Made by a program: the position numbers and the translations under genes. Below, one piece after another: positions 52,953 through 60,783 of a stretch of 64,000 nt of DNA. Under the pieces are notes generated by a model, which saw nothing but the letters and a program-made list of their open reading frames with translations, did not search any database and had not been told where the DNA came from. The DNA lies in contig JANQDZ010000029.1 in NCBI GenBank assembly GCA_028278645.1, positions 29,610 to 93,609 of the forward strand, given 5' to 3'. Source of the stretch: Longimicrobiales bacterium (GTDB taxonomy: Bacteria; Gemmatimonadota; Gemmatimonadetes; Longimicrobiales; Gaopeijiaceae). Within the stretch, counting starts at the first letter, position 1. Each line of letters begins with the position of its first letter.

Positions 52953-54014
52953 GTGACTGGTCCAAACGGCAGGTTAATCACGCACCTCTTTCTCCTCACC
53001 CTTTTCTCCCCTCTGACTTCCCAACGCTTGGCCCTGGCCCAGGGGCCGGAGGGGGAGGAGGGCCGCTCAGCATTGGCGACCTACGCTGCGGGGATCTTCA
53101 CGACGGAACCCAGCACAACTGAGGGAGCTCTGAACCTTCTCCAACCCATCGGAGCGAAAGGTGTTGGCATGGGGAGGGCCGTTTCCGCATCCACCGGAGC
53201 CGAATCAGTTTTTTGGAACCCGGCCGGTATTGCTCGTCTTGATGAGGGGAGCTTCATCGTAATTAAGGGACCCCACCCGGCCGGAGAGGCGACGGGGTTC
53301 TCCCTGGTCTTGACCAAGCAGTCACTTGGCGCCGTGGGAATCTCCTACCAACACCTGAACCTGGGGGACCAAAACCTGACGGACATCGAGAACAACGTTG
53401 TAGGGTCCTTTAGCGTTAGAGATCACCTGGCCCTGGTCTCTTTCGGCCTGCAGACCCTGGCTTGGCTGGATACTGGACTCAATTTCAAAATATTCCGGTC
53501 CCAATACACCTGCCGGGGACAATGCCGTGATGCGGGGGTGACCGGTACCACTTACGTCGTCGATGGGGGGATCCAGGCTGAGCCGTTCCAGGATATCCCG
53601 CTTCGGATCGGTGTGCTCCTGGCTCATGTTGGACCGAATCTTCAGCTGATTAACGCCAAGCAAGCGGATCCCCCGCCAACGAGGCTGCGGGCCGGGGTTT
53701 CTTATGAGGCCCTCCGACATTTTACGGAAAAGGGAGGCGTGGAACTCTGGCTGAACGCCGAGCTGGAAGATCGATGGAGCGACCTGGGTGACCCGGTCCT
53801 CTCCCTCGGAGCGGAGTTTATCGCAGGCGAGGCCGATCTCTTTTTCGTGAGGGCTGGTTACGGTCAGCAGCAGTTGGGTGAGGCGGCGGGAGCGAGCGTT
53901 GGTCTAGGAATCCGATACCAGCAATTTGACCTCGGGGTGGCGAAACGGATCGCTGAATCTTGGCTGACTGGGGAGGCCGAACCAGTTCATATCTCTCTCG
54001 GCGTGGTGTTTTGA
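52953..54014 (+). CDS. PorV/PorQ-like outer-membrane barrel protein
   Basis: A 353-residue exported protein started by GTG. The signal ends RLALAQ. The core has the UPF0164/PorV features: LQPIGAKGVGMGRAVSASTGAESVFWNPAGIARLDE early on, repeated barrel strands (GISYQHLNLGDQ, FFVRAGYGQQQ), and a terminal aromatic strand HISLGVVF. In type IX secretion PorV/PorQ shuttle cargo at the outer membrane, but no other T9SS gene is nearby and many family members lie outside that system. It is a single-gene unit. Confidence 0.85.
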   Translation: MTGPNGRLITHLFLLTLFSPLTSQRLALAQGPEGEEGRSALATYAAGIFTTEPSTTEGALNLLQPIGAKGVGMGRAVSASTGAESVFWNPAGIARLDEGSFIVIKGPHPAGEATGFSLVLTKQSLGAVGISYQHLNLGDQNLTDIENNVVGSFSVRDHLALVSFGLQTLAWLDTGLNFKIFRSQYTCRGQCRDAGVTGTTYVVDGGIQAEPFQDIPLRIGVLLAHVGPNLQLINAKQADPPPTRLRAGVSYEALRHFTEKGGVELWLNAELEDRWSDLGDPVLSLGAEFIAGEADLFFVRAGYGQQQLGEAAGASVGLGIRYQQFDLGVAKRIAESWLTGEAEPVHISLGVVF

Positions 54015-54175
54015 GGTTGGGTTTCTCGCACCTGGCGTTGGTTGGGTGCGCCTGGGGAACGCCGGGAACCAAAGGTTCAACAGGTGGGGTGCTCCGGGAC
54101 CGAAGTCCAGTGGCTCACTGGAGCCGGTGACGGATTTTCAGAGCCCTGTGAGACTCCACATCGGGGGTGAACACT

Positions 54176-54757
54176 TCAACGTTCCCCAACAAACGAGAGC
54201 GTCAGGGCCCCGGGGTTTGGACTCCGCACCGTGAGCCGGAAGGTCTCCGTGTTGAGAGTGTACCACTTGTCCTTTCTCACCAAAGTACCGATTAGTCCCC
54301 CGACCAATCCTCCAGCCAAGGATCCAAGCCCGGCAAAAACCAAACGTCCCCCGTTGCCGGATCCGCAGCCCAGGATTCCGCAAGCATCGCTTTCGTGGAA
54401 GGAAACCTCCGGAACCACCAGGGCGCCCGCTGCCCCCCCGACCAACGCGCCAATCCAGACGGCTCGGATCCCCAAAGGCTCCCGACCGCAGAAGACTTCA
54501 ATCGACTCAACCGAGGTCACGGGGATTGTCCAAACTCCCGATCCTCGGGAATCAGTGACGGATAACCGGCCTTCATCGACCCGGGAATACACTCCGCGGA
54601 TGAGGTCCCCGGACCCAAGCTGAGATCCAGGAAGTGAATGGGAGTAGGTATCCCCTACGCGGACCGCGAGCCGAATCCGGTCCCCAGATTTCAGATGATC
54701 GTCCACCTGCCCCATAGTGCCTTCCACGGGCCACACCAGAAACGCCAGGAGAAGCAT
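54176..54757 (-). CDS. exported protein with glycine-rich membrane segments
   Basis: A 193-residue protein, started at ATG 54757, which opens a signal (LLLAFLVWPVEGTMGQ). The first half is a small beta domain (KSGDRIRLAVRVGDTYSH ... GVYSRVDEGRLSVTD ... VWTIPVTSVESIEVF). The second half has glycine-zipper helices (WIGALVGGAAGALVV, GLGSLAGGLVGGLIGTLV). An in-frame ATG at 54853 would add 32 residues without purpose. The pattern recalls surface lipoproteins with a glycine-zipper, but no family is assigned. Confidence 0.65.
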   Translation of the reverse strand: MLLLAFLVWPVEGTMGQVDDHLKSGDRIRLAVRVGDTYSHSLPGSQLGSGDLIRGVYSRVDEGRLSVTDSRGSGVWTIPVTSVESIEVFCGREPLGIRAVWIGALVGGAAGALVVPEVSFHESDACGILGCGSGNGGRLVFAGLGSLAGGLVGGLIGTLVRKDKWYTLNTETFRLTVRSPNPGALTLSFVGER

Positions 54758-55021
54758 GGTCGGACAGCGGCTCAACAAAATGTCACTCCGAAGAGAAGGG
54801 TCTGAATCGGTACAGGACCAGGTATGACCTGAGGAGTAATATCGATCCGTCACTGAAATCGCGAGAGGGCTCTTGGCGAGGGGTGTTCGCCGCGGTGGCC
54901 AGGATGGCCACCTGTGAAGGAACCGGCACCGGGATCCAGAACCCCGTGGCGGCCGCTCTTGGGTGGGCCGGGAGCGGGTCCCTGGAGAGCCAGTCGTGTG
55001 GGAGGTTCTGAGCCTTCATAG

Positions 55022-55156
55022 GACCCTCTTTTCAGCATCGAATTCCCTGCTGAGGTGAGGCCCGGGATCTCGTCTGGGGACCACCTTTGGACGGTGGAGA
55101 AGGATGACCTTGGGGTGCGCTCCGTCGTGCGATATCGAATCCTGATTCCCGATTTG
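55022..55156 (+). pseudogene. C-terminal remnant of a propeller lipoprotein
   Basis: An open stretch following a TAG at 55019 encodes SIEFPAEVRPGISSGDHLW and TVEKDDLGVRSVVRYRI, the last two strands of the propeller family (compare FDELGVEHVLRYSL). The upstream blades are gone. Together with the preceding 350 bp it shows no intact gene. Confidence 0.65.
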
Positions 55157-55413
55157 AGGGGGACAGGCGTTTCCGGAGAAGAGCGGGCCTGCCCCACCAT
55201 CGCTTTGCTCGCGGCGGTTGTTCGGTCTCGGGGCCTCCACGGAAAGGCCCGGACCCGGTTTGCACCAAAAGAGGATGGGAGGCGTCGAAAAAAAGGTATG
55301 TCTTCAGTAGACCCGGCCAGGTCGCTGGGTTTGCGATGGCTGTTAGGGAAGGTATCGTTACCAAAGGAAACGGCCGGAGAGAAGGCAGAAGTCAGGCCCA
55401 GGAGCCCAAGGCA

Positions 55414-56691
55414 GTGATTTGTCTCGACAGACGCCCACCGTTCTTTTTCGTCGCGACCCTGATCACGATGGCCGTCCTTCCTTCTTGCGACCGCCTTCCG
55501 CAGGGTGCCGCAGATCCCCTCGCAATCGTCCGGGACAGTATGGGCATCACGATTGTCGAAAACCGAGGACCCCAATCCGCTCCGTTCGTCCTGTCGGAAG
55601 AACCTCTCTTCGAGGTCGGAGCCGGTCGACCTGTCGAGGAAACCCCACTGGATCCGACCTCAGTTTTCTCCGCCGCAGATGGCCGAATCATCGTCGGTGA
55701 CGGAAACCAGGGTGGCTGGGATGCGGTATTGATCTATGACGCCGAAGGAAATTTCCTCCGAAAGGTGGGAGGTCGGGGAGGGGGCCCTGGCGAGTTCGGT
55801 GGCCAGCTATGGAGCGCGAAACCCCACCGTGGAGACTCAATCCTGGCCGAGGACCGAAGAGGGCCATCGGTCAAAGTGTTTGGACCGGACGGTACCTACT
55901 CCCGCGAGGTTTCGATCCCGAGGCTCCTGCGGGAGCGGCCAGAGGGAACAACGGGTTACAGCTATTTCTTCCATGGTGCATTCTCTGACGGATCTTTGCT
56001 GACCTCTCCCGGGGGTGTATTCGAGATCCCTCCTGAGCCGGGCTCGGGGTGGTACCGCCACCTACTTCTCTCAGTTCACCCAGACGGGAACTCCTGGGAT
56101 ACTCTCGGCGACTACCGTTTCGCTCAGAGTTATTGGGACGGACGGGGGCAGGGCGAGTTCATGTACGGAAGTTGGATCTTCAGCCTTCCTTACGGAGACG
56201 AGATCCTCCTGGGGAATTCGTCTACTTATGAGGTTCAAATCCTCGGCCAAGACAGTGTACCTCGCCTGATCGTTCGAAAAGAGACTCCCCCTGAGCCAGT
56301 GACCGATGAAGACATCGGAGCCCTTGCTGACTGGATCGTCGAGATGGTGTCTCACGGGCCCGGCTCGGGGGACTTGGACCTTGCTCAAATCCGCCTGGGA
56401 GTTGAGTCGTCGCCACGGTCCGAGACCAAGCCGGCTTATTCAAATGTCTTCGTGGATGGAGGGATGAACATATGGATCGAACGGTTCCGTTGGTTGGATC
56501 CTTGGGCTCTCCCTTTGGATCCGCGGCCGTCCACCTGGGACATCTTTGCTCCCTCCGGCGAATGGATGTCGGAGTTGGTGATTCCCGCCGGTGTCGTACT
56601 AGTTTCGGTCTCCGATGGAAGAGCTTTCTGCGTGCAGGTCGACGAGATGGACGTGAAACACGTTGTGGTCTATGGATTGACCCGGTCGTAG
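55414..56691 (+). CDS. six-bladed beta-propeller lipoprotein (copy 9)
   Basis: A 425-residue lipoprotein. A GTG at 55414 starts the signal (FFFVATLITMAVLPSC); an ATG at 55336 is possible but would precede the signal with 26 charged residues. Motifs: VRDSMGITIVEN, DGRIIVGDGNQGGWDAVLIYDAEGNFLRKVGGRGGGPGEF, the charged VTDEDIGALADWIVEMV, DGGMNIWIE, and closing strand VDEMDVKHVVVYGL. This is the last full copy in the window. Confidence 0.84.
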   Translation: MICLDRRPPFFFVATLITMAVLPSCDRLPQGAADPLAIVRDSMGITIVENRGPQSAPFVLSEEPLFEVGAGRPVEETPLDPTSVFSAADGRIIVGDGNQGGWDAVLIYDAEGNFLRKVGGRGGGPGEFGGQLWSAKPHRGDSILAEDRRGPSVKVFGPDGTYSREVSIPRLLRERPEGTTGYSYFFHGAFSDGSLLTSPGGVFEIPPEPGSGWYRHLLLSVHPDGNSWDTLGDYRFAQSYWDGRGQGEFMYGSWIFSLPYGDEILLGNSSTYEVQILGQDSVPRLIVRKETPPEPVTDEDIGALADWIVEMVSHGPGSGDLDLAQIRLGVESSPRSETKPAYSNVFVDGGMNIWIERFRWLDPWALPLDPRPSTWDIFAPSGEWMSELVIPAGVVLVSVSDGRAFCVQVDEMDVKHVVVYGLTRS

Positions 56692-56990
56692 CCGTTTCGG
56701 CGGGTGGGCTCTTCCCCCCGATATCTGATCCAGGGCGACCAACGTTTTGAGCTATCTTCTCGGCTTACCTGAAAGTTGCCCTCCAGCGGCAGCGGAGGAT
56801 GAGTCGGAGGGGAGGACCGCTTCGGTGCGGGTATTGAGGAAAGGGCCTCAATCTGGCATACTTTTGGTCATGGAAGACAGCTGGCGGCTGGGCGATCAAG
56901 GATCAGTCCATCAGCTCAGCTACCTTTTTTGTTACCGGGCCCCATCGGGGTATCCTCAGGGTAACCTAAGGTGTTGTAACTAAATAGTTT

Positions 56991-57029
56991 GCCGGGGTGG
57001 CGGAAGTGGTAGACGCGGAGGTCTCAAAA
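56991..57029 (+). pseudogene. tRNA-Leu-like 5' half (anticodon CAA)
   Basis: GCCGGGG, TG, a D-arm GCG-GAAGTGGTAGA-CGC, G, and an anticodon loop CTCAAAA copy the first 38 nucleotides of a leucine tRNA with anticodon CAA (57025-57027). The 3' anticodon strand, T-arm and the CCCCGGC acceptor strand are missing downstream, so it cannot fold as a tRNA. It is the head of the repeat element at 56991-57139. Confidence 0.7.
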
Positions 57030-57040
57030 GACGAATTCGA

Positions 57041-57067
57041 GGGCGTCCCAGGGCGCCCTTTTCTTTT
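57041..57067 (+). terminator. intrinsic terminator-like hairpin
   Basis: GGGCG (57041-57045) and CGCCC (57054-57058) form a stem with an 8-nt loop, followed by TTTTCTTTT. It would end any transcript starting at the tRNA-like segment. The second repeat copy keeps the position, but its stem is changed. Confidence 0.6.
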
Positions 57068-57139
57068 GGGAAACACCCGCAGGACTTGGATTTTCGGCGC
57101 CTCTGAAATCCTGGCCAACGGCCCTCGAGCGCCCCCTGT

Positions 57140-57799
57140 AGGCCCGGGTATCCTCGTTTCTTGTTACCGGGATTGTTACCGCCCTGGGCCCCAGACACGC
57201 TAAGAAACCAGAGAGGATCCAAATCCGGCCTAACCAGGGGACTCGCTTTTTGAGGCCATCTGGATCCCACCGAAAGGTCCGACAAAGTCCTCTGGCCCGA
57301 GATCGGTACCCGCGACCCGCCCGCGGCCTGGCGCTCGGGGTTTGAGGACGCCGTCGAAAGAGGGATGGGGTTCAGTGATTGGTTTGGCTTTGGATCGCGA
57401 GTGGGAGAATCAAGGCGGAGCGGCCGCGGCGAGGCTGGATCCCTCCCGAGGGTCCTCAGCAAGTGACCTCTTCTCTGTTCTTCCCCAAAGCTCTACCGGG
57501 TTTAAACAGAAAAGTCTGGTGGAACTCCATCAGGGCCTGAATGTGCCAGGCACGCCGTAAGTTGCTGGGATCTCCCCCCCCCCGACGACTTCGGCTGAAA
57601 AAGCCTGGCGTGGGAGCGCAGAGTTCTTAGCGAGACCAGGGCTTTGGCGAGGTGGCCCCAGGTTTTCTTGACACGGTTCCTAGCAGGGACAAAAGAGGAA
57701 AACTCCGACTCAAGGAGGGACTGGAGAGCCGGATGCCTGGGAGCCCGAGAGAGACGAAAAAAGGTCGGTGTGTGGAGGGGCTGGTGTTGACTTGCCTGT
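57140..57799. other. intergenic region without a supported gene
   Basis: Two TTGTTACCG motifs lie at 57161-57169 and 57173-57181. No convincing protein frame, tRNA or further repeat was found in the remaining 600 bp; a pyrimidine run (57576-57584) precedes the end of the ribbon-helix-helix gene. Confidence 0.5.
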
Positions 57800-58060
57800 T
57801 CAGGGAAGGAGGGAGTCCACTGGGATCCGTTCCTCCCCCTTGATGAGCACCAGGCTGTACCCCTCACTACGACGTTCCCGCACCCAGGCGTAGAAGCTCA
57901 ACGCGGCCTTGATGACTTCGGAGAAGGATCCTGCAGCGATTTCGCTCTTCATTTTCTCTAAGAGGGCATATGCAGGTTCGCCGATCACCAGTTGAACTCG
58001 CTTCTTCCTCACTTTCGTCACCGTCGGCACTGCACGCGCCGCGGCCTGAGCTTTGCTCAT
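57800..58060 (-). CDS. small ribbon-helix-helix-like protein
   Basis: An 86-residue basic protein. AGGAGA six bases before the ATG at 58060 fixes the start. The N-terminus is Ala/Arg/Lys-rich; residues 22-60 (KKRVQLVIGEPAYALLEKMKSEIAAGSFSEVIKAALSFY) fit a beta strand followed by two helices, as in ribbon-helix-helix DNA-binding proteins and antitoxins. It lies 83 bp after mraZ in the same direction and is likely in one transcript with it. No toxin-like partner is visible downstream. Confidence 0.65.
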   Translation of the reverse strand: MSKAQAAARAVPTVTKVRKKRVQLVIGEPAYALLEKMKSEIAAGSFSEVIKAALSFYAWVRERRSEGYSLVLIKGEERIPVDSLLP

Positions 58061-58143
58061 CCCTGTTCTCCTTTTTTTATCGTGATCGCGCATATTGGGA
58101 GATCCTCCTCTCGCCGTCAACCCCAAGGTGAGTCGATCCGAGC

Positions 58144-58575
58144 TCAACCGAAAATCTGATGGCGGAAACGGTCGGACTCCTTGGGCGGTTCCTCAATTGC
58201 ACTCTTAAACTTCTCTGGATCCCAGACTTCGATTCGGTCGATCATCCCAGTCAATATCACTTTCCCCTTAAGGGATGCAGCCGCTTGGAGCCAAGCCGGG
58301 ATTAGGATCCGGCCCTGTTTGTCGGGGGTCACCTCAATGGCATTCGTCGTGATCTCTCTCACGTAGGTCCATCCTTCTGGATCTCTTCTTCGGAACTCCA
58401 AGAGCCTTTCCAGTACCCCTCGCCAGACACTCTCTGGGAACAGGGTGAGATAAGAAGCTTCCCATTGGAGGAGCACAAATCGCCCTCCATCCGCCTCCCG
58501 ACGGAAGGCAGCTGGCAGGGAAACACGCCCCTTATCGTCCAGCTGGAAGTCGTATCGTCCAAGGAACCCGTTCAT
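58144..58575 (-). CDS. mraZ: MraZ-family transcriptional regulator
   Basis: A 143-residue protein with the two AbrB/SpoVT-like halves of MraZ, each with a DxKGRxxxPxxxR-type motif (LDDKGRVSLPAAFR at 12-25, and DKQGRILIPAWL near 88-99). Family knowledge: MraZ sits at the head of the division and cell-wall cluster, represses its own promoter by binding TGGGN repeats and controls rsmH and ftsI. Here the next gene is a ribbon-helix-helix protein and no rsmH, ftsL or mur gene follows, so this is a detached copy. TGGGN repeats and a promoter precede it. Confidence 0.88.
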   Translation of the reverse strand: MNGFLGRYDFQLDDKGRVSLPAAFRREADGGRFVLLQWEASYLTLFPESVWRGVLERLLEFRRRDPEGWTYVREITTNAIEVTPDKQGRILIPAWLQAAASLKGKVILTGMIDRIEVWDPEKFKSAIEEPPKESDRFRHQIFG

Positions 58576-58590
58576 CTCCGTGGCATAAAG

Positions 58591-58615
58591 TGGGTAATAA
58601 TGGGATAAAATGGAG
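58591..58615 (+). promoter_or_regulatory. MraZ-box array, TGGG(N) at 10-bp spacing
   Basis: Read on the plus strand: TGGGT (58591), TGGGA (58601) and TGGAG (58611) with 5-bp spacers, lying between the mraZ promoter and start codon (the gene is on the minus strand). Spacing of ten base pairs is that reported for MraZ operators; the third box has one change. Confidence 0.75.
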
Positions 58616-58625
58616 CTACATTGGC

Positions 58626-58654
58626 AGTATAATAAGAGAGAATTCTTCGCGCAA
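58626..58654 (-). promoter_or_regulatory. sigma-70-like promoter of mraZ
   Basis: On the minus strand TTGCGC (58654-58649), a 17-bp spacer, then TATACT (58631-58626). The -10 matches consensus at five of six positions. Transcription would start just before the MraZ boxes. Confidence 0.7.
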
Positions 58655-58990
58655 GCTTCGTAACCTGACTCTTCAGGGTTGTCTATATGGCTGGTAAGTC
58701 TAGGTTTTTACAGGGATCTTACAAAAAAACGCGGATTATCTTCGGGGATTCGCTTGACACACGTCAGAGCGGGGTCATATACTGCAATCAGAGCAAAAAA
58801 AGGTAAGAATCGGAGATCCGGGATGCTCGTTGTGGCGGCAGGGGGAGTGAGCTGGGCTTTCCTGTCGAGAAGAAAGCGACCTTCGAGGTCGGGTTGGTGT
58901 CGGAAGAGGGAGAGCTCGGATCGGGATGTTGGGGCCACCCCATCGGGTAACCGTTGATGTTGACGCGGATCGACTCGAGAGGAGGGAGGC
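58655..58990. other. divergent intergenic region, nothing recognised
   Basis: A 336-bp spacer between the divergent mraZ promoter and the small membrane gene at 58991. A-rich stretches (58721-58729, 58796-58802) and a TTGACA at 58753 might hold the promoter of the rightward genes; no gene was found. Confidence 0.4.
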
Positions 58991-59299
58991 ATGGAACACG
59001 TGTTAAGATTACTTCTCTCCCCCTTGGTACCGATCCTTGCGATGAGCATGGCTGGGGCCGCCATTGGAGCCTACCTGGCTGTTCGATTTGCTCTTGGCAA
59101 GGGTGATCGGGGGGGAGGAAGTGCCCGACCGCCCGGACCAGTGCGTGAGGCGATGCGCCGCGTTCGGAAGCGATACCTGCACATCGAAGCGGTTTTCGAT
59201 GACTGGATCTCGACCGAGGAGGAAGATCTTGGACCTAGGGACCAGGCTCAGGACGGGGCGTCAGGACCGCAAGCTGTTACGCCTCCTCCCGTGCAGTGA
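58991..59299 (+). CDS. small membrane protein
   Basis: A 102-residue protein with a strong ribosome-binding site (GAGGGAGG). One or two N-terminal helices (LRLLLSPLVPILAMSMAGAAIGAYLAVRFAL) precede a basic, then acidic cytoplasmic tail (YLHIEAVFDDWISTEEEDL). No family was recognised. It shares with the protein at 60099 a short acidic tail after an Arg-rich stretch. Confidence 0.65.
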   Translation: MEHVLRLLLSPLVPILAMSMAGAAIGAYLAVRFALGKGDRGGGSARPPGPVREAMRRVRKRYLHIEAVFDDWISTEEEDLGPRDQAQDGASGPQAVTPPPVQ

Positions 59300-59706
59300 C
59301 CGGGTCCAAGCCTCTCGGTCCAAAACCGGGACGGGCTACGATGAGAGGCCCGTTCCCGGGCTGCAAGTAACCCGATGAGACTGGGCGTCCCTCCCAAATG
59401 ACGCAAGAGACAGTCTTCCCCGGGGCCTTTGTGGCCGAGGCCCTCAAGAGACCCTGTGATCGTGTTTACCAGCGATCCCCTCCGGCTACCCGATTAGCGC
59501 CCTCTTGGCATCCGGTTTTTCATTCCCCTGACCGTTCCCTCTGTACCCCGGTTCGAATCCTCCCCTCGGGGTTTGGTTCACTTTCGGGCTTGCCCAACCG
59601 GACATAGACGTGACAGGTTCACCGGGCCCCCCGCCTGGCTTTCGGATTCTTCGGAAGCCTCAAGATCCTGTTCCGCTTTTGAGCCACCTCCCAAGGAGGA
59701 GAATTC
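59300..59706. other. intergenic gap
   Basis: Contains GGTTCGAATCC (59537-59547), a T-arm-like string, but no matching stems. No gene or repeat was recognised in these 407 bp. Confidence 0.4.
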
Positions 59707-60102
59707 ATGGCGGCTCGCCTGACTCGCTGGGCCATTTTCTCGGTAGCGGTGTCGTTGATCCCGCTGATCTTCTCTTTCATTTACCTGACCACGGTTGGTC
59801 CAACCCCGGCGTTCTTTGATCTAATCTCCGACGGTGAACTCCTTTTGATCTCCGTTGCTCTGACGGGGGCGGCCATCGGCGAGGTGATCGACAAGAAGAC
59901 CGCGAGGATTAAGTCCAGACTGGCCTCAGGTGGAGGCTGTTTTCTCGTTGCTAGCTTGTCTTCGTCCTACTTCGTCGTCGTTTCCGCTCAGGATGACGTT
60001 CGGAAGGAAATCGTCATGGGAATGTCCTGCGCGCTCCTCCTTCTTGGAGTCATCTCAGCCGGGTTGGCCATGGCCGCTTCCGAGGGAGAGGAAGGCGGAT
60101 GA
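59707..60102 (+). CDS. four-helix membrane protein
   Basis: A 131-residue protein with AAGGAGG before the ATG. Four hydrophobic segments (AIFSVAVSLIPLIFSFIYL, LLLISVALTGAAIGEVI, GCFLVASLSSSYFVVVS, GMSCALLLLGVISAGLAMA) cover most of it. No family was assigned. Its stop overlaps the start of the next gene by four bases (ATGATG), so the pair is coupled. Confidence 0.7.
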   Translation: MAARLTRWAIFSVAVSLIPLIFSFIYLTTVGPTPAFFDLISDGELLLISVALTGAAIGEVIDKKTARIKSRLASGGGCFLVASLSSSYFVVVSAQDDVRKEIVMGMSCALLLLGVISAGLAMAASEGEEGG

Positions 60103-60338
60103 TGACCGGCTTTGAACTCTTGGTCTTGCTCGGAAGTCTTTTCGGTGTGGGTCTCTCGTTCTTGGGGTGGCGTCTCAGGTCGGCCGGTGAACCGCCCCGT
60201 ACCATTCCGGCCCATGCCCGGCAGGAGTACCGAACGATACGACTCATCTTCGACCGGGATTTAGATCTGGAAGACCTCGATGTCCCGGCCTGGGAGGATG
60301 AAGAACAGATGCCAGACCCGTGGGGCGGGGGCCAGTAG
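60099..60338 (+). CDS. small single-helix membrane protein with acidic tail
   Basis: A 79-residue protein: an N-terminal helix (FELLVLLGSLFGVGLSFLGWRL), a basic stretch, and a very acidic tail (DRDLDLEDLDVPAWEDEEQ). It starts inside the stop of the four-helix protein. No family was recognised; coupling suggests it acts with that protein. Confidence 0.6.
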   Translation: MMTGFELLVLLGSLFGVGLSFLGWRLRSAGEPPRTIPAHARQEYRTIRLIFDRDLDLEDLDVPAWEDEEQMPDPWGGGQ

Positions 60339-60641
60339 AGGCCCCCTACAAGGAGGGCATCGGCTCGGGCACGCTTGGATCAGGAGTCACGACGCCAAAC
60401 CGGAGGGTCCAAGCATCGAAAGGATAAAACCTTCGGTGTTTGCGGGATGCCCTGGCCTGTTGGAAGGGGGTACCCGGCCAGATCGCGAAGGTCTGAGGAA
60501 CCTCCGCGGTAACGCCGGCCTTTAGTTAGCGCCCGAACCTTCGAACCGAGTTCGGGGAATCGATATCTTCTCTCCAATCACATCGGATTGTACTCCGCAC
60601 GGGTGGATCTCTGGAAGGTGGGGGAGGGGGTATCCTCGGCC

Positions 60642-60783
60642 GTGCGGAGCGTGTTAGATGCGGAGGGTTCAGGAGACTGTTTCGGGGGCGCCCCAGGGCG
60701 GTTTCTTCTTTCGAGAAATCTTTGTGTTGTTGGCTTTTCGACGCAGCCGTGGAGCTCGACCATGGCCCTCGAGCGCCCCCTGT
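60642..60783 (+). repeat. tRNA-Leu-headed repeat element, copy 2
   Basis: The diverged copy of 56991-57139. The D-arm-like GCGGAGCGTGTTAGATGC and a loop GTTCAGG with the leucine anticodon CAG (60670-60672) replace the CAA version. The hairpin block is altered to GGGGGCGCCCCAGGGCGG, and the 20-bp end GGCCCTCGAGCGCCCCCTGT (60764-60783) is identical to copy 1. Confidence 0.75.

Larger units (their letters stand above)
56991..57139 (+). repeat. tRNA-Leu-headed repeat element, copy 1
   Basis: About 145 bp similar to 60642-60783. Shared blocks in order: GCGGA...T..TAGA.GCGGAGG, CA...AGAC...TTCG, GGGCG.CCCAGGGCG, a T/C-rich run, and the 20-bp identical end GGCCCTCGAGCGCCCCCTGT (57120-57139). By eye about 75% of the first 60 bp match. 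Direct copies of TTGTTACCGGG flank this copy at 56929 and 57161. Confidence 0.75.

Noticed and set aside
54850..55575. 241-codon minus-strand frame
   Set aside because: Composition is shadow-like (Arg/Pro/Ser-rich), and it overlaps a propeller remnant and the start of copy 9 on the other strand.
59537..59547. GGTTCGAATCC as the missing T-arm of the tRNA-Leu fragment
   Set aside because: The flanking bases do not form the 5-bp T stem or an acceptor stem matching either fragment.
56991..60783. Complete tRNA-Leu interrupted by a group I intron
   Set aside because: No sequence complementary to the acceptor strand or to the anticodon stem was found downstream within intron range, and a terminator-like hairpin follows at once.
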